Assembly: GCA_016192455.1 (NCBI GenBank)
Contig: JACPUC010000019.1
Location: 62,001 to 126,000, forward strand
Reading direction: 5' to 3'
DNA from: Candidatus Tectimicrobiota bacterium
GTDB lineage: Bacteria > JACPUC01
DNA: 64,000 nucleotides
The position numbers were made by a program, and so were the translations under genes. This document shows, one piece after another, positions 19,435-28,628 of the stretch. How positions within the stretch are numbered: position 1 is the first letter of the stretch; each line of letters opens with the position of its first letter. The notes under the pieces are model-generated. The model ran no database searches. It was not told the origin of the DNA and worked only from the letters and a program-made list of their open reading frames with translations.

Positions 19435-19685
19435 CCATGCCGGGCAAGGGCGGCGCTCCGGGAGCGAAGGCTGTCGCGGCCTGGCGGCGGGGTGAAGCGA
19501 GGCCGCGCTGGGCGGGCCGGAGGGCCGCCGTGCGAAATGGAAGCGACGACGACGGCGCTCTCGCTGAGCGCCGCGAAGACTCGGGGGGCGTCATGAGCTG
19601 GGATGCCGGAAGCAGCGCCGTGAGCTCCAGCACGCGGGTGCGGCCCGCGGCAGCCCAAGCAGAACCGAAGAAAGGATGCAGCACG

Positions 19686-20933
19686 ATGAGTTCGCCACCT
19701 CGCGCCATGCGTTTCCTCCCGCCGCTCGCCGCCCTGCTGCTCGTCGGCAGCCTGACGCTCCTCGGCCCCGGCGCGCCGCCTGGCTGGGCGGCCGACCCCA
19801 TCCTGATCGGCGAGATCAACTCGTACAGCGGCGTGGCGTCCGCCTTCACCGCGCCGTACCGCGAAGCCATCAAGATGGCCGTCGAGGAGATCAATGCGCG
19901 CGGCGGCGCGCTGGGACGCCCGATCGAGGTCCTCTTCCGCGACGATAAGCTGCGTCCGGATGAAGGCATCAAGCACGCCCAGGAGCTCGTCGTCCAGCGC
20001 CAGGTGGCGATCCTCGCCGGCACGTTCTCAAGCGCGGTCGGCCTCGCCGTCTCCGAGTTCGCCCGCCGCGCCAAGAAGCTCTTCGTCGCCGCGGAACCCC
20101 TCACCGATGTCCTCACCTGGCAGAAAGGGCATCGCTACGTCTTCCGCGTGCGGCCGAACACTTACGAGCAGGGGCGCATGCTGGCGGAGCGCGCCGCCAA
20201 GCTGCCGCACCGGCGCTACGCGGTGATCGGCCCGAACTACGAGTACGGCCGCAAGGCCTGGGAAGGGTTCTGGAACCGCCTGCGCGAGCTGAAGCCCGGG
20301 GTTGAGATGGTGGCCGAGTACTGGCCGAAACTCGGCGAGGGCGAATACAGCTCCTACATCACCGGCATCCTGAACGCCAAGCCCGAGGTAGTGTACACCT
20401 CCCTCTTCGGCAGCGACTGGATCGCCTTCGTGAAGCAGGCGTCGCCCTTCGGGCTCTTTCAGCGCGCCTTTGTCATCGGCATCCTGCTCGGCGAGCCGGA
20501 GTACATCGAGCCCCTGGGGATGTCGGCGCCCGAGGGGATGCTGGTCACGGGCTACCCCTGGTATGCGATCGACACACCGGCGCACACCGACTTCGTGAAG
20601 CGCTACCGCGAGCGCACCGGCACGCCGCCGCGTCAAGGCTCCCTCGTCGGCTACATCACCCTTCTCTCCATCGCCGCGGCCATCGACCGTGCAGGGTCGC
20701 TGGAGACGGAAAAGCTCGTCACCGCCATGGAGGACCTTGAGGTCAGCACACCGATCGGTCCCATCCGCTACCGCGGCTTCGACCACCAATCGACGATGGG
20801 CGCCTGGATCGGCACCACGAAGCGCGATCCCCAGCGCGGCTTTGGGATCATGATCGACTGGCGCTACGTGCCTGGGGAAGAGGTCCTTCCGGGCAAAGAG
20901 GAGGTGGAGAAGATGCGCCAGGCTGGGCAGTAG
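19686..20933 (+). CDS. Branched-chain amino acid-type ABC substrate-binding protein
   Basis: About 415 residues, with a signal peptide (roughly 1-36, ending PPGWAA) and a periplasmic-binding type I fold (PF13458): DPILIGEINSYSGVASAFTAPYREAIKMAVEEIN. ATG 19686 follows GAAAGGA at suitable distance; ATG 19707 is an alternative. It heads an operon with a fused permease and two ATPases. Binding proteins of this class carry amino acids, amides, urea or aromatic acids; the ligand here is unknown. Confidence 0.9.
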   Translation: MSSPPRAMRFLPPLAALLLVGSLTLLGPGAPPGWAADPILIGEINSYSGVASAFTAPYREAIKMAVEEINARGGALGRPIEVLFRDDKLRPDEGIKHAQELVVQRQVAILAGTFSSAVGLAVSEFARRAKKLFVAAEPLTDVLTWQKGHRYVFRVRPNTYEQGRMLAERAAKLPHRRYAVIGPNYEYGRKAWEGFWNRLRELKPGVEMVAEYWPKLGEGEYSSYITGILNAKPEVVYTSLFGSDWIAFVKQASPFGLFQRAFVIGILLGEPEYIEPLGMSAPEGMLVTGYPWYAIDTPAHTDFVKRYRERTGTPPRQGSLVGYITLLSIAAAIDRAGSLETEKLVTAMEDLEVSTPIGPIRYRGFDHQSTMGAWIGTTKRDPQRGFGIMIDWRYVPGEEVLPGKEEVEKMRQAGQ

Positions 20934-21225
20934 GTGCGGGGACTGAAGCTTCCGGCGGCGGCAAGCGGGTGCCGCCGGGAGTCGACGCCGGCAGCGGCGC
21001 GCTGGCCCACCAGCGCGCCGCGCCTTCACCAGGGCATGGCGTCACCGCAGTTGAGATGAGCGCAGCGCCGTCCCTGCGCTTGGTGAAAAGCACGCAGGAC
21101 CGCCCGCAAGGTCCAGACCGCAGCGCCGACGCGTGACGGCTTCATCTCAGCGCTTCTCGTCTTCCCTTCCCCTGGCGGGCCCCGGCCCGGCCAGGCCGCT
21201 CCGCTGCCGGCTTGAGAAGAAATCC

Positions 21226-23100
21226 ATGCTCCATCTCATCCTCTTCCAGGGTCTTACCGGCCTAGCCAATGCCATGTTCCTCTTTCTCACCGCGGCCGGG
21301 TTGTCGCTGATCTTTGGGGTGACGCGGATCATCAATTTCGCCCATGGCTCCTTCTACATGCTGGCCGCCTACCTCACGTACTCCCTCGGCACGCTCCTGG
21401 CCGGCACTCCCTGGCAGCTCGGGGTGACGCTTGCGGTGGCCCCGTTGGCCGTCGCTCTCCTGGGCGGGCTCATCGAGGTGATTCTGCTGCGGCGCGTCTA
21501 TGCCGCCCCCACCCTGCACCAGCTCCTGCTCACCTTCGCTCTCGTCCTCATCTTCGGCGACGCGGTGGAATACGTGTGGGGCGAGGCGAACCTCAGCGTA
21601 CCCATCCCGGCGCTGCTGGGCGGCTCCGTCCGCCTGCTCGGCCAGCCGTTCCCGCTCTACTACCTCGGCGTCATCGGCTTCGGGCCGCTGATGGCGCTGC
21701 TGCTTTGGCTGCTGATGACGCGTACGCGCTGGGGCATCCTGGTGCGCGCCGCCACGCAGGACCGCGAGATGGTGACGGCGCTGGGGGTCAATCAGAAGCG
21801 TCTCTTCACCACCGTCTTCATCGTCGGCTCCTGGCTGGCCGGGTTTGCCGGCATGCTGGCCGCTCCAATGATCTCCGTGAATCCCGGCATGGACACCACC
21901 GTGATCGTCGAGGCGTTCGTCGTGGCCGTGATCGGCGGCATGGGGAGCTTCAGCGGCTCCCTCCTCGGAGCCCTCCTCATCGGCGAGCTGAAAGCCTTCG
22001 GCATCCTCTTCTTCCCGCGCATTTCCCTCGTCCTCGTCTTTGCGCTCATGGCCGTCGTCCTGGTGGCGCGTCCCTGGGGCTTGCTGGGCAAGGAGGAACC
22101 CCTTACCGCGGAAGGAGGAGAGCTGGCGGCCCTTCAGCATGAAGGGCTGCCGGTGCGCTGGCGGCCCTGGCTGGCGGTGTTTTTGGGGTTGCTGCTGCTT
22201 CCCGCGGTCCTGCCGCCGTTCTACCTCATCATCCTCACCGAACTGTTTGCGGCGGCCCTGCTGGCTGCAAGCCTGAACTTCCTGCTCGGCTACGGCGGCA
22301 TGATCTCCTTCGGCCACGCCGCCTACTTCGGCCTCGGCAGCTATGGAGCGGGGCTCCTCGTGGTGCGGGCCGGAGTCGGCATGCCCTTGGCCTTCCTCCT
22401 CGCGCCGCTGCTGGCGTTGGCCGGGGCGGCGCTTTACGGCGCCCTCAGCGTGCGCCTCAGCAGCATCTACTTCGCCATGCTCACCCTCGCGTTCGCCCAG
22501 ATCACCTACACGATCGCCTACCAGTGGTACGACCTCACCGGCGGCGATAACGGCCTCCTGGGCATCTGGCCGCACCCCACCTTGGCCGACCCAAGCGTCT
22601 ACTACTGGTTTGCCCTCGGCGTCACGACACTCTGTCTGGTGGCGCTCTTCTGCGTCGTCCGCTCCCCCTTTGGGCAATCGCTCCGGGCCATCCGCGACAA
22701 CCCCCTGCGGGCGCAAAGCCTGGGCATCTCAACGCGGCTGCATCAGTGGATCGCCTTCCTCATGGCGGGTCTGTTCGCCGGCATCGCCGGGGCGCTCTTC
22801 GTCTTCCAGAAGGGGAGCACCTTCCCGGATTACCTCTCCGTGGAGAAGAGCATCGAACCGCTCGTGATGATCCTCTTGGGCGGCATCGGCAGCCTGAGCG
22901 GGCCGCTCGTCGGCGCCGCCGTCTTCAAGCTGCTCGATACCATCATCACCCAGTATACGCAGTACTGGCAGGCCCTCCTGGGCGGCATCCTGGTCCTGCT
23001 GGTGGTGAACTTTCCCCGTGGCATCGTGGGGTACGTGCTGCAACTTTGGAGTCGCCGAGGACCGACGGATGACCCAGACGCCGCTGCTCCGCGTGCGTAA
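21226..23100 (+). CDS. Fused LivH-LivM branched-chain amino acid permease
   Basis: One 624-residue polypeptide contains both permease subunits. Residues about 1-300 are LivH-like (LSLIFGVTRIINFAHGSFYMLAAY; later GGMGSFSGSLLGALLIGE) and about 330-600 LivM-like (LNFLLGYGGMISFGHAAYFGLGSYGAG; later LLGGIGSLSGPLVGAAVF). Elsewhere in this window the two are separate genes (26782, 27703). The ATG at 21226 starts the first membrane segment. Its 3' end overlaps livG by 32 bases, so the unit is translationally coupled. Confidence 0.93.
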   Translation: MLHLILFQGLTGLANAMFLFLTAAGLSLIFGVTRIINFAHGSFYMLAAYLTYSLGTLLAGTPWQLGVTLAVAPLAVALLGGLIEVILLRRVYAAPTLHQLLLTFALVLIFGDAVEYVWGEANLSVPIPALLGGSVRLLGQPFPLYYLGVIGFGPLMALLLWLLMTRTRWGILVRAATQDREMVTALGVNQKRLFTTVFIVGSWLAGFAGMLAAPMISVNPGMDTTVIVEAFVVAVIGGMGSFSGSLLGALLIGELKAFGILFFPRISLVLVFALMAVVLVARPWGLLGKEEPLTAEGGELAALQHEGLPVRWRPWLAVFLGLLLLPAVLPPFYLIILTELFAAALLAASLNFLLGYGGMISFGHAAYFGLGSYGAGLLVVRAGVGMPLAFLLAPLLALAGAALYGALSVRLSSIYFAMLTLAFAQITYTIAYQWYDLTGGDNGLLGIWPHPTLADPSVYYWFALGVTTLCLVALFCVVRSPFGQSLRAIRDNPLRAQSLGISTRLHQWIAFLMAGLFAGIAGALFVFQKGSTFPDYLSVEKSIEPLVMILLGGIGSLSGPLVGAAVFKLLDTIITQYTQYWQALLGGILVLLVVNFPRGIVGYVLQLWSRRGPTDDPDAAAPRA

Positions 23101-23827
23101 TCTCGCCAAGGCATTCGGCGGCACGCGCGCCGTCGATCACGTCAACTTCGAGCTGCCGGCCGGGCGCGTCCAGGCGCTCATCGGACCCAACGGCGCCGGC
23201 AAGACGACCCTCTTCAATCTGCTCACCGGGCACCTGCGCGCTGACTCCGGCAGCGTCATCTTCAGGGAGAAGGAGATTCTCGGTCTGCCACCCCACGCCG
23301 TCTGGCGCCGCGGTATCAGCCGCACCTTCCAGGTGCCGGCGATCTTCGAGAACCTGACGCTGCTCGAGAACGTGCAGGTGGCGCTGCGCTCGCACGAACG
23401 CCGTCTCCTCCGCCCGCTGCCGCTGGCGCAAGCCCCGACGCGAGCGGCGGAGCTCGTGGCCGCCGTGCAGCTCTGCGAACCGCTGCAGGCGCCGGCATAC
23501 TCCCTCGCCTATGGGAATCGCAAGCGCCTCGAGCTCGCCATCGCCCTGGCGAATGAGCCGGCGCTCCTGCTGCTCGACGAGCCGACCGCGGGGCTGGCCC
23601 CCAGCGAACGCGCGCGCCTCATGCAGCTCGTCCATACCATCGCCACCCGCCAGTCCATCACGATCCTCTTCACGGAGCATGACATGGACGTGGTCTTTGA
23701 ACAGGCGCACTATGTCTTCGTGATGCACCAGGGCAGCCTCATCGAACAGGGAACTCCCGAGGAGGTCCGCGCCAACCGGAGGGTCCAGGAGGTCTACCTC
23801 GGCGAGGCGGAGAGCGGCAGCGTATGA
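23069..23827 (+). CDS. LivG-type ABC transporter ATPase
   Basis: 252 residues. Walker A GPNGAGKTT near 37-45, a LivG-typical GISRTFQVPAIFENLTLLENV stretch, Walker B LLLLDEPTAGLAP near 168 and H-loop TEHDMDVVF. The signature is SLAYGNRKRLEL rather than LSGGQ, as is usual in LivG. It overlaps the permease gene upstream and livF downstream (ATGA). Confidence 0.92.
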   Translation: MTQTPLLRVRNLAKAFGGTRAVDHVNFELPAGRVQALIGPNGAGKTTLFNLLTGHLRADSGSVIFREKEILGLPPHAVWRRGISRTFQVPAIFENLTLLENVQVALRSHERRLLRPLPLAQAPTRAAELVAAVQLCEPLQAPAYSLAYGNRKRLELAIALANEPALLLLDEPTAGLAPSERARLMQLVHTIATRQSITILFTEHDMDVVFEQAHYVFVMHQGSLIEQGTPEEVRANRRVQEVYLGEAESGSV

Positions 23828-24546
23828 TGATGCTGGAAGTGACAAACCTCGAGGTCGCCTACGGTCTCTCCCAGGTGCTGTTCGGCATTTCGCTGCGGGC
23901 CGGATCAGGGGAGATCGTGGCGCTCCTCGGCCGCAACGGCGCCGGCAAATCGACGACCCTGAAGGCGATCATGGGGCTGCTGCCGATCCGGGAGGGGCAC
24001 ATCCACCTGCGCGGCCGGGAGGTGACCGGGCAGCCGCCGTACATCTTGAACCAGCTCGGCATCGGCTACGTCCCCGAGGACCGCCGCATCTTCCACGGCC
24101 TGACGGTGCGCGAGAATCTCCTCGTCGGAGCCCTGCCCGAGCGCCGGCGCTCCAAACGCGGGCGGCAGGACGGCTGGGATTTCGAGCGCGTCTTCGAGCT
24201 CTTCCCCCTCCTCAGCGGCTTGGTGGAGCGCAAGGCCGGCACCCTGAGCGGCGGCGAGCAACAGATGCTGAGCATCGCGCGCACCCTGATGGGGAACCCC
24301 GACGTCCTCCTCCTCGATGAGCCGACCGAAGGACTGGCCCCGAAGATGGTGCACGCCCTCGAAGCCCAGATCGGCAAGCTGCGTGATGCCGGCCTCACCA
24401 TTCTGCTTTCCGAGCAGCGCGTTAAATTCGCGCTGCGCCTGGCCTCGCAAGCGTATCTCCTGGAGCGTGGGCGCATCGTCTTCCACGGCGGCACGGAGGA
24501 GCTGATGGCCAATGAGGCGGTGCGTCGCGCCCACCTCATGGTGTGA
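23824..24546 (+). CDS. LivF-type ABC transporter ATPase
   Basis: 240 residues. Walker A GRNGAGKST near 37-45, signature LSGGEQQML, Walker B LLLLDEPTEGLAP and a LivF-typical LSEQRVKFAL segment near residue 198. Three ATG codons in a row at 23824; the first overlaps the livG stop (ATGA). Last gene of this operon, converging on the VKOR gene. Confidence 0.92.
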   Translation: MMMLEVTNLEVAYGLSQVLFGISLRAGSGEIVALLGRNGAGKSTTLKAIMGLLPIREGHIHLRGREVTGQPPYILNQLGIGYVPEDRRIFHGLTVRENLLVGALPERRRSKRGRQDGWDFERVFELFPLLSGLVERKAGTLSGGEQQMLSIARTLMGNPDVLLLDEPTEGLAPKMVHALEAQIGKLRDAGLTILLSEQRVKFALRLASQAYLLERGRIVFHGGTEELMANEAVRRAHLMV

Positions 24547-24572
24547 GCCCCCTCAGCGTTGGCGCGCATCTC

Positions 24573-25016
24573 TCAGCGCGGCGCTCCCGCGGCAAGGGTG
24601 AGGAGGAGCGCCAGCGCCCCGTTGATGGCGTGGCTGAGCAGGCAGAGTCGGCATGGCAGGCGCAGCACCACCAGCAGCGCATGTGTCAGGTAGACGCCGA
24701 AGCCGACAGCCGTCCAGGCGCCGGTAATGAGCGCCGCGCGCCACGTCCAGTGCCAGGCCGCGAGGGGCGCCGGCCAGAGCGTCCAGAGGAGGATCAGCCC
24801 GTACCACACCAGCCCTAGCAGCGCATTGGGCACCCCCCAGACCGCCGCCTGCGGGGCCTCCAGCACATTCAGGCACCGCGAAGGGGGAACCTCAGTGTTT
24901 CGCCTGCGACGCGCCGCCGAGGCGTAGAAGGCCCAAGTGAAGCGGCCGGCAAGGCAGACCCCCGCAAAGCTCAACAGCACAATTCCAACCCGTAGCGCCT
25001 CCGCAGTCCCCATCAA
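24573..25016 (-). CDS. Vitamin K epoxide reductase (VKOR)-family membrane protein
   Basis: 147 residues with four or five membrane helices. Two cysteine sites fit VKOR: a loop Cys in RCLNVLEAPQAAVWGVPNALLGLVWYG (residues about 48-74) and the redox CXXC in LPCRLCLLSHAING (about 119-132). VKOR homologues reoxidise a periplasmic thiol oxidase with quinone to form disulfides. The usual second loop cysteine is not obvious, and no DsbA/thioredoxin partner is adjacent. Convergent with the Liv operon. Confidence 0.75.
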   Translation of the reverse strand: MMGTAEALRVGIVLLSFAGVCLAGRFTWAFYASAARRRRNTEVPPSRCLNVLEAPQAAVWGVPNALLGLVWYGLILLWTLWPAPLAAWHWTWRAALITGAWTAVGFGVYLTHALLVVLRLPCRLCLLSHAINGALALLLTLAAGAPR

Positions 25017-25739
25017 GCGAGCCTCCCTTCACTCGCGCCGCGCACTCCTCCCTACAAGTCTAGCTCGATAGACAGAAACCGCAGCTTCTTTTCCTTGCCG
25101 CCCCTCGCGAGGAGGCTGTTCCCCCGCGCGCGAGGGGAGGATGGACGGGAGGCAGCCGACCCGCAGGCGCCCAGGCCGGAGCGCCTCGTGACGACACGAC
25201 CGTTTCGCGGTCGACGTTCCGGAGCGCCTCCTGAATCAATCGAGAGGAAGCAGGCCATGGCCGGGCAGGCGGAACGTCTTGCCGGCAGCGCGGAAGAGAG
25301 GTGGCACAGCGGCGGTATGTCGCGCTTCGTCAAGCTCTCTCCGGCGATGGGGCGGCGGGCCGAGCGAGTCTGCCGCGCCCGTTCTGGGCCGGCCTCGGCG
25401 CGGCGTCTGCCGCGCTCCCCTGCCGCGTCGCGAGGCGAAACTTGACCCCTGAGTTGACACAAGGGCTTGTGAAGGTGCTGCGTCGGGTCTAGATTATCGT
25501 ATTACAAACCATAAACCGAAATCTCGTTTACCTGTTCGATCCTAACTCTCCTCTCCCCCAAGTTGAGAGGAGCGCCTGCGCAGGGGCGGGGGATGCCGGG
25601 CGACGCCGCAATGATCCAAGCCCTTCTTCCCAGGGAGTGAGAAAGCGCTACCAGGGAGGCCGCACTGCATAAGCGCCTCTGATCACCGTGCCGGCAGGCA
25701 CGAGGCGCCGGAATCGATAATTGTGGTGGGGGAAGATCA
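25017..25739. other. Gene-free interval
   Basis: About 720 bases before the receiver-domain gene. Open frames exist on both strands but none has family motifs. An AT-rich patch at about 25488-25530 is the likely promoter region for the response regulator; no clean -35/-10 was assigned. Confidence 0.35.
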
Positions 25740-26099
25740 ATGAACGAGATCATGATCGTTGATGACGAGCTGGCCATGGTTGAGGTGCTGCGGGAGTTCC
25801 TTACTCCTCTCGGATACCGGGTCGGCGCGGCATGCAACGGCAATGAGGCGCTGGAGCGCATTCGCCGGGAACGACCGCGCGTCGTCCTGCTGGATGTCCG
25901 CATGCCCGGCATGGGCGGCGTGGAAGCCTTGCTTCGCATCAAGGAGGAGATGCCGGAGGTGGCGGTCATCATGCTCTCGGCGGTTCATGAGGACGAGTTG
26001 GCGCGTCAGTGCATGAAGATGGGCGCCTCGGACTACATCACCAAACCGATTGACCTCGGCTACCTGGAGAGAAGCATCATGGCGACCGTGTGCCCGTAA
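25740..26099 (+). CDS. Stand-alone response-regulator receiver (CheY-like)
   Basis: 119 residues, a single REC domain without output domain. All active-site residues are present: Asp8 and Asp9 (acidic pocket), Asp52 (phospho-acceptor), Ser80 (in place of Thr) and Lys102 before Pro. GTGGGGGAAG precedes the ATG. No histidine kinase is nearby, so the partner is unknown. Confidence 0.92.
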   Translation: MNEIMIVDDELAMVEVLREFLTPLGYRVGAACNGNEALERIRRERPRVVLLDVRMPGMGGVEALLRIKEEMPEVAVIMLSAVHEDELARQCMKMGASDYITKPIDLGYLERSIMATVCP

Positions 26100-26781
26100 C
26101 CCGAGCCCGCCCGGCTTCGCGCCTCTCTCCTCCCTGACCACGTTTGCCTCGATTCCCAAGCGGCCTGAGCCTTCCTATCCTGCAGCAAGACAGCGTCGAC
26201 CGCAGCCTACAAATCGACAACCTCATCCCGAATCTCAAAGCCGTGAAGCGCGGCGAGCCGGCGCACCTGGGCGGCCAGTCTGACCAGCTCTGGCACTGGT
26301 AGCGGGAGACGCGCGCCGAGAAAGTCTGCTGGCGCGCGAGCCTGAAGAACCTCGCCGTTTGGCGAGGGAAAGTCTGCCGGCTGGAGCCGTTCGCCCCGCT
26401 TCCCCCGCACGCAACAACGCGGCGGACTTCAGCCGCGCCAGGCTCCCCGCGCCGCGCCACCCCTCCGGGGCGGCAGCTCGGCAGCGCCTGTACGACCTCG
26501 CCGCCATTCCCCTCGCCGGCGCCCCCCCCCCGCGCCTCTCACAGCATCACCAGCAAAGCCGCGTCCGCGGGCTGTAGAACAGCGCCGCACTTGTCAAGGA
26601 GCACAACGATTCACTACTATGCGTGTAATCGTGACTCGAGGCGGCGTCGCTTGCTCACGAATGGACCAGGGGGACTCTCTCCGGCGCGGGGTGGAAGCTG
26701 GAGGCGGTCCTCCCGGGCCCGGCTCGTGGAGCGCGCGCTCGCAACCTTGCGCGAAGAGACCCCGACAGCGAAACCCCTGCC
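26100..26781. other. Gene-free interval
   Basis: About 680 bases. A short hairpin CCTCGCC-GTTT-GGCGAGG (26350-26367) is visible but lacks a T-run. Nothing else recognised; the promoter of the second Liv operon must lie toward its right end. Confidence 0.35.
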
Positions 26782-27654
26782 ATGTTCCTCCAGCAACTGA
26801 TCAACGGCCTGATGCTCGGCAGCACGTACTCGCTGCTGGCGATCGGCTACGCGCTGGTCTCCGGCGTGCTCGACCTGGTGCACATCGCGCATGGCGAAGT
26901 CTTCATGCTGGGTGCTTTCATCGGCCTGCAGCTCGTGCTCTTCGCCAAGGTGAACTTCTTCGTCGCCATGCTCGGCGCCATGACGGCAACGTTGGTCCTC
27001 GGCATCTTCATCGAGCGTGCCGCCTTCCGTCCCTTGCAGAAGGGAGATTTTCTCTCGCCCCTCATCAGCACCCTCGGCGTGGCTCTTATCCTGCAGGAGT
27101 TCGCGCGCAACGTCTTCGGCGCCCATCCGGTCGGTTTCCCCGCCAGCTTTCAGATAAAAAGCTACCAGCTTGGCTTCCTCACCGTCTCCACCCTGCACCT
27201 CATCATCATCGGGCTGGCCTTCGCCATGATGGCGGCGCTGCACCTCTTCCTGACGCGGACGACGTTCGGTCTCGCCACGCGCGCCACGGCGGAGAACGCG
27301 CTGACGGCGCGCTTCATGGGCATCAACGTCAACGTCGTGGTGGTGGCGACGTTCGCCATCGCCTCGGCCATGGCGGGAGCCGCCGGGGTGCTGCTCGGCC
27401 TGGCCTACAACGCCATCACGCCGGTGATGGGGACGCAGATCGGCTTGAAGGCTTTGGCCATTATTGTCCTCGGTGGCTTCGGGAACATCACCGGCGCCAT
27501 GGCCGGGGGCATCATCCTGGGACTGCTGGAGGTGATGAGCGTGGCCTACGTCTCCTCGACGTATCGCGACGCCTTCTCCTTCGGCATCATCATGCTCATC
27601 CTGATCATCCGACCGACGGGCCTCTTCGGCCACCGGGTGCACAGCGAACAGTAA
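26782..27654 (+). CDS. LivH-type branched-chain amino acid permease
   Basis: 290 residues, about eight membrane segments. Family blocks: LLAIGYALVSGVLDLVHIAHGEVFMLGA near 20-45 and AIIVLGGFGNITGAMAGGIILG near 230. First gene of a six-gene operon (livH, livM, binding protein, livG, livF, DUF1989). Confidence 0.92.
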   Translation: MFLQQLINGLMLGSTYSLLAIGYALVSGVLDLVHIAHGEVFMLGAFIGLQLVLFAKVNFFVAMLGAMTATLVLGIFIERAAFRPLQKGDFLSPLISTLGVALILQEFARNVFGAHPVGFPASFQIKSYQLGFLTVSTLHLIIIGLAFAMMAALHLFLTRTTFGLATRATAENALTARFMGINVNVVVVATFAIASAMAGAAGVLLGLAYNAITPVMGTQIGLKALAIIVLGGFGNITGAMAGGIILGLLEVMSVAYVSSTYRDAFSFGIIMLILIIRPTGLFGHRVHSEQ

Positions 27655-27702
27655 CCCCCGACGGCGCGCGCCCCGGGGGTCGCGGAACAGAGTTGGTGCG
27701 CC

Positions 27703-28584
27703 ATGCTCAGCGGCTTTACCGAGAGTCTCCTGATCTTCATCGGCCTGAACATCATCCTCGGGCTGAGCGTCTACCCCACGTTCTCCACGGGCCAGATTTC
27801 CCTCGGTCAGGCCGGCTTCATGGCCATCGGGGCCTACTCCTCCTCGATCCTCTCCACGCGCCTCGGGGTCCCCTTCGCGCTGGCCCTGGCCGCCGGCGGC
27901 GCGGCGGCGGCCCTGGTGGGGGCGCTCATCGGCATCCCGGCGGTGCGCGTGCGCGGCATCTACCTCCTCATCGTCACCATCGCCTTCAACGAGATCGTGC
28001 GCGTCTTCTTCCTGAACTTCAAACCGACCGGCGCGGCGACAGGCCTTTGGGGCATGCGGCAGAGCACGAACCTGGCCTGGGTTTACGGCCTCGTCGTCCT
28101 TCTCATCCTCTTCTTTTACAACGTGCAGCGCTCCCGCCTCGGTCGGGCGTTCGAGGCCATCCGCCAGAACGAGGTGGCGGTGGGGATGATGGGGGTGAAC
28201 ATCGCCCGCGCCAAGCTCATGGTCTTCGCTCTCGGCGCCGCCATCGCCGGCCTCGGTGGGGGGCTGTTTGCGCACTACACGCTGTTCATCGAATCGGAGC
28301 TCTTCGGCTTCCCGATGTCCGCCGAGATGATCGTGTACGTGGTCCTGGGCGGCATGGACACCTTCTGGGGTCCGATCGTCGGGGCCATCCTCCTGACCAT
28401 CCTGCCCGAGTGGCTGCGGCTCCTGCATGATTGGCGCATGACCTTCTTCGGCCTGCTGATGATCATCTTCATGATCGTGCGGCCGCGCGGGCTGGTGGGC
28501 AGGGAGACGGTGTCGCAGCTCAGCGCGTTTGTCGTTCAACGGCTTCCGTGGCAGCGTTCGCCGCGAAGCTCGACGATTTCTTGA
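27703..28584 (+). CDS. LivM-type branched-chain amino acid permease
   Basis: 293 residues. Family blocks: LGLSVYPTFSTGQISLGQAGFMAIGAYSS near 20-48 and YVVLGGMDTFWGPIVGAILL near 210. It pairs with the separate LivH upstream, unlike the fused permease at 21226. Followed by a perfect hairpin and the binding-protein gene. Confidence 0.92.
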   Translation: MLSGFTESLLIFIGLNIILGLSVYPTFSTGQISLGQAGFMAIGAYSSSILSTRLGVPFALALAAGGAAAALVGALIGIPAVRVRGIYLLIVTIAFNEIVRVFFLNFKPTGAATGLWGMRQSTNLAWVYGLVVLLILFFYNVQRSRLGRAFEAIRQNEVAVGMMGVNIARAKLMVFALGAAIAGLGGGLFAHYTLFIESELFGFPMSAEMIVYVVLGGMDTFWGPIVGAILLTILPEWLRLLHDWRMTFFGLLMIIFMIVRPRGLVGRETVSQLSAFVVQRLPWQRSPRSSTIS

Positions 28585-28589
28585 CGCAC

Positions 28590-28609
28590 GTGGATCGCCG
28601 CCGATCCAC
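28590..28609 (+). promoter_or_regulatory. Intercistronic hairpin before the binding-protein gene
   Basis: Perfect 8-bp stem GTGGATCG / CGATCCAC with a CCGC loop, 19 bases before the binding-protein ATG and just upstream of its GGGGGAG ribosome site. Hairpins here often protect or raise expression of the binding-protein message over the permease genes; that function is inferred. Confidence 0.5.
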
Positions 28610-28628
28610 CACCTTTGGGGGAGAGACG

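Noticed and set aside
26350-26367. Hairpin CCTCGCC-GTTT-GGCGAGG as terminator
   Set aside because: No T-run follows on either strand and no gene ends nearby.
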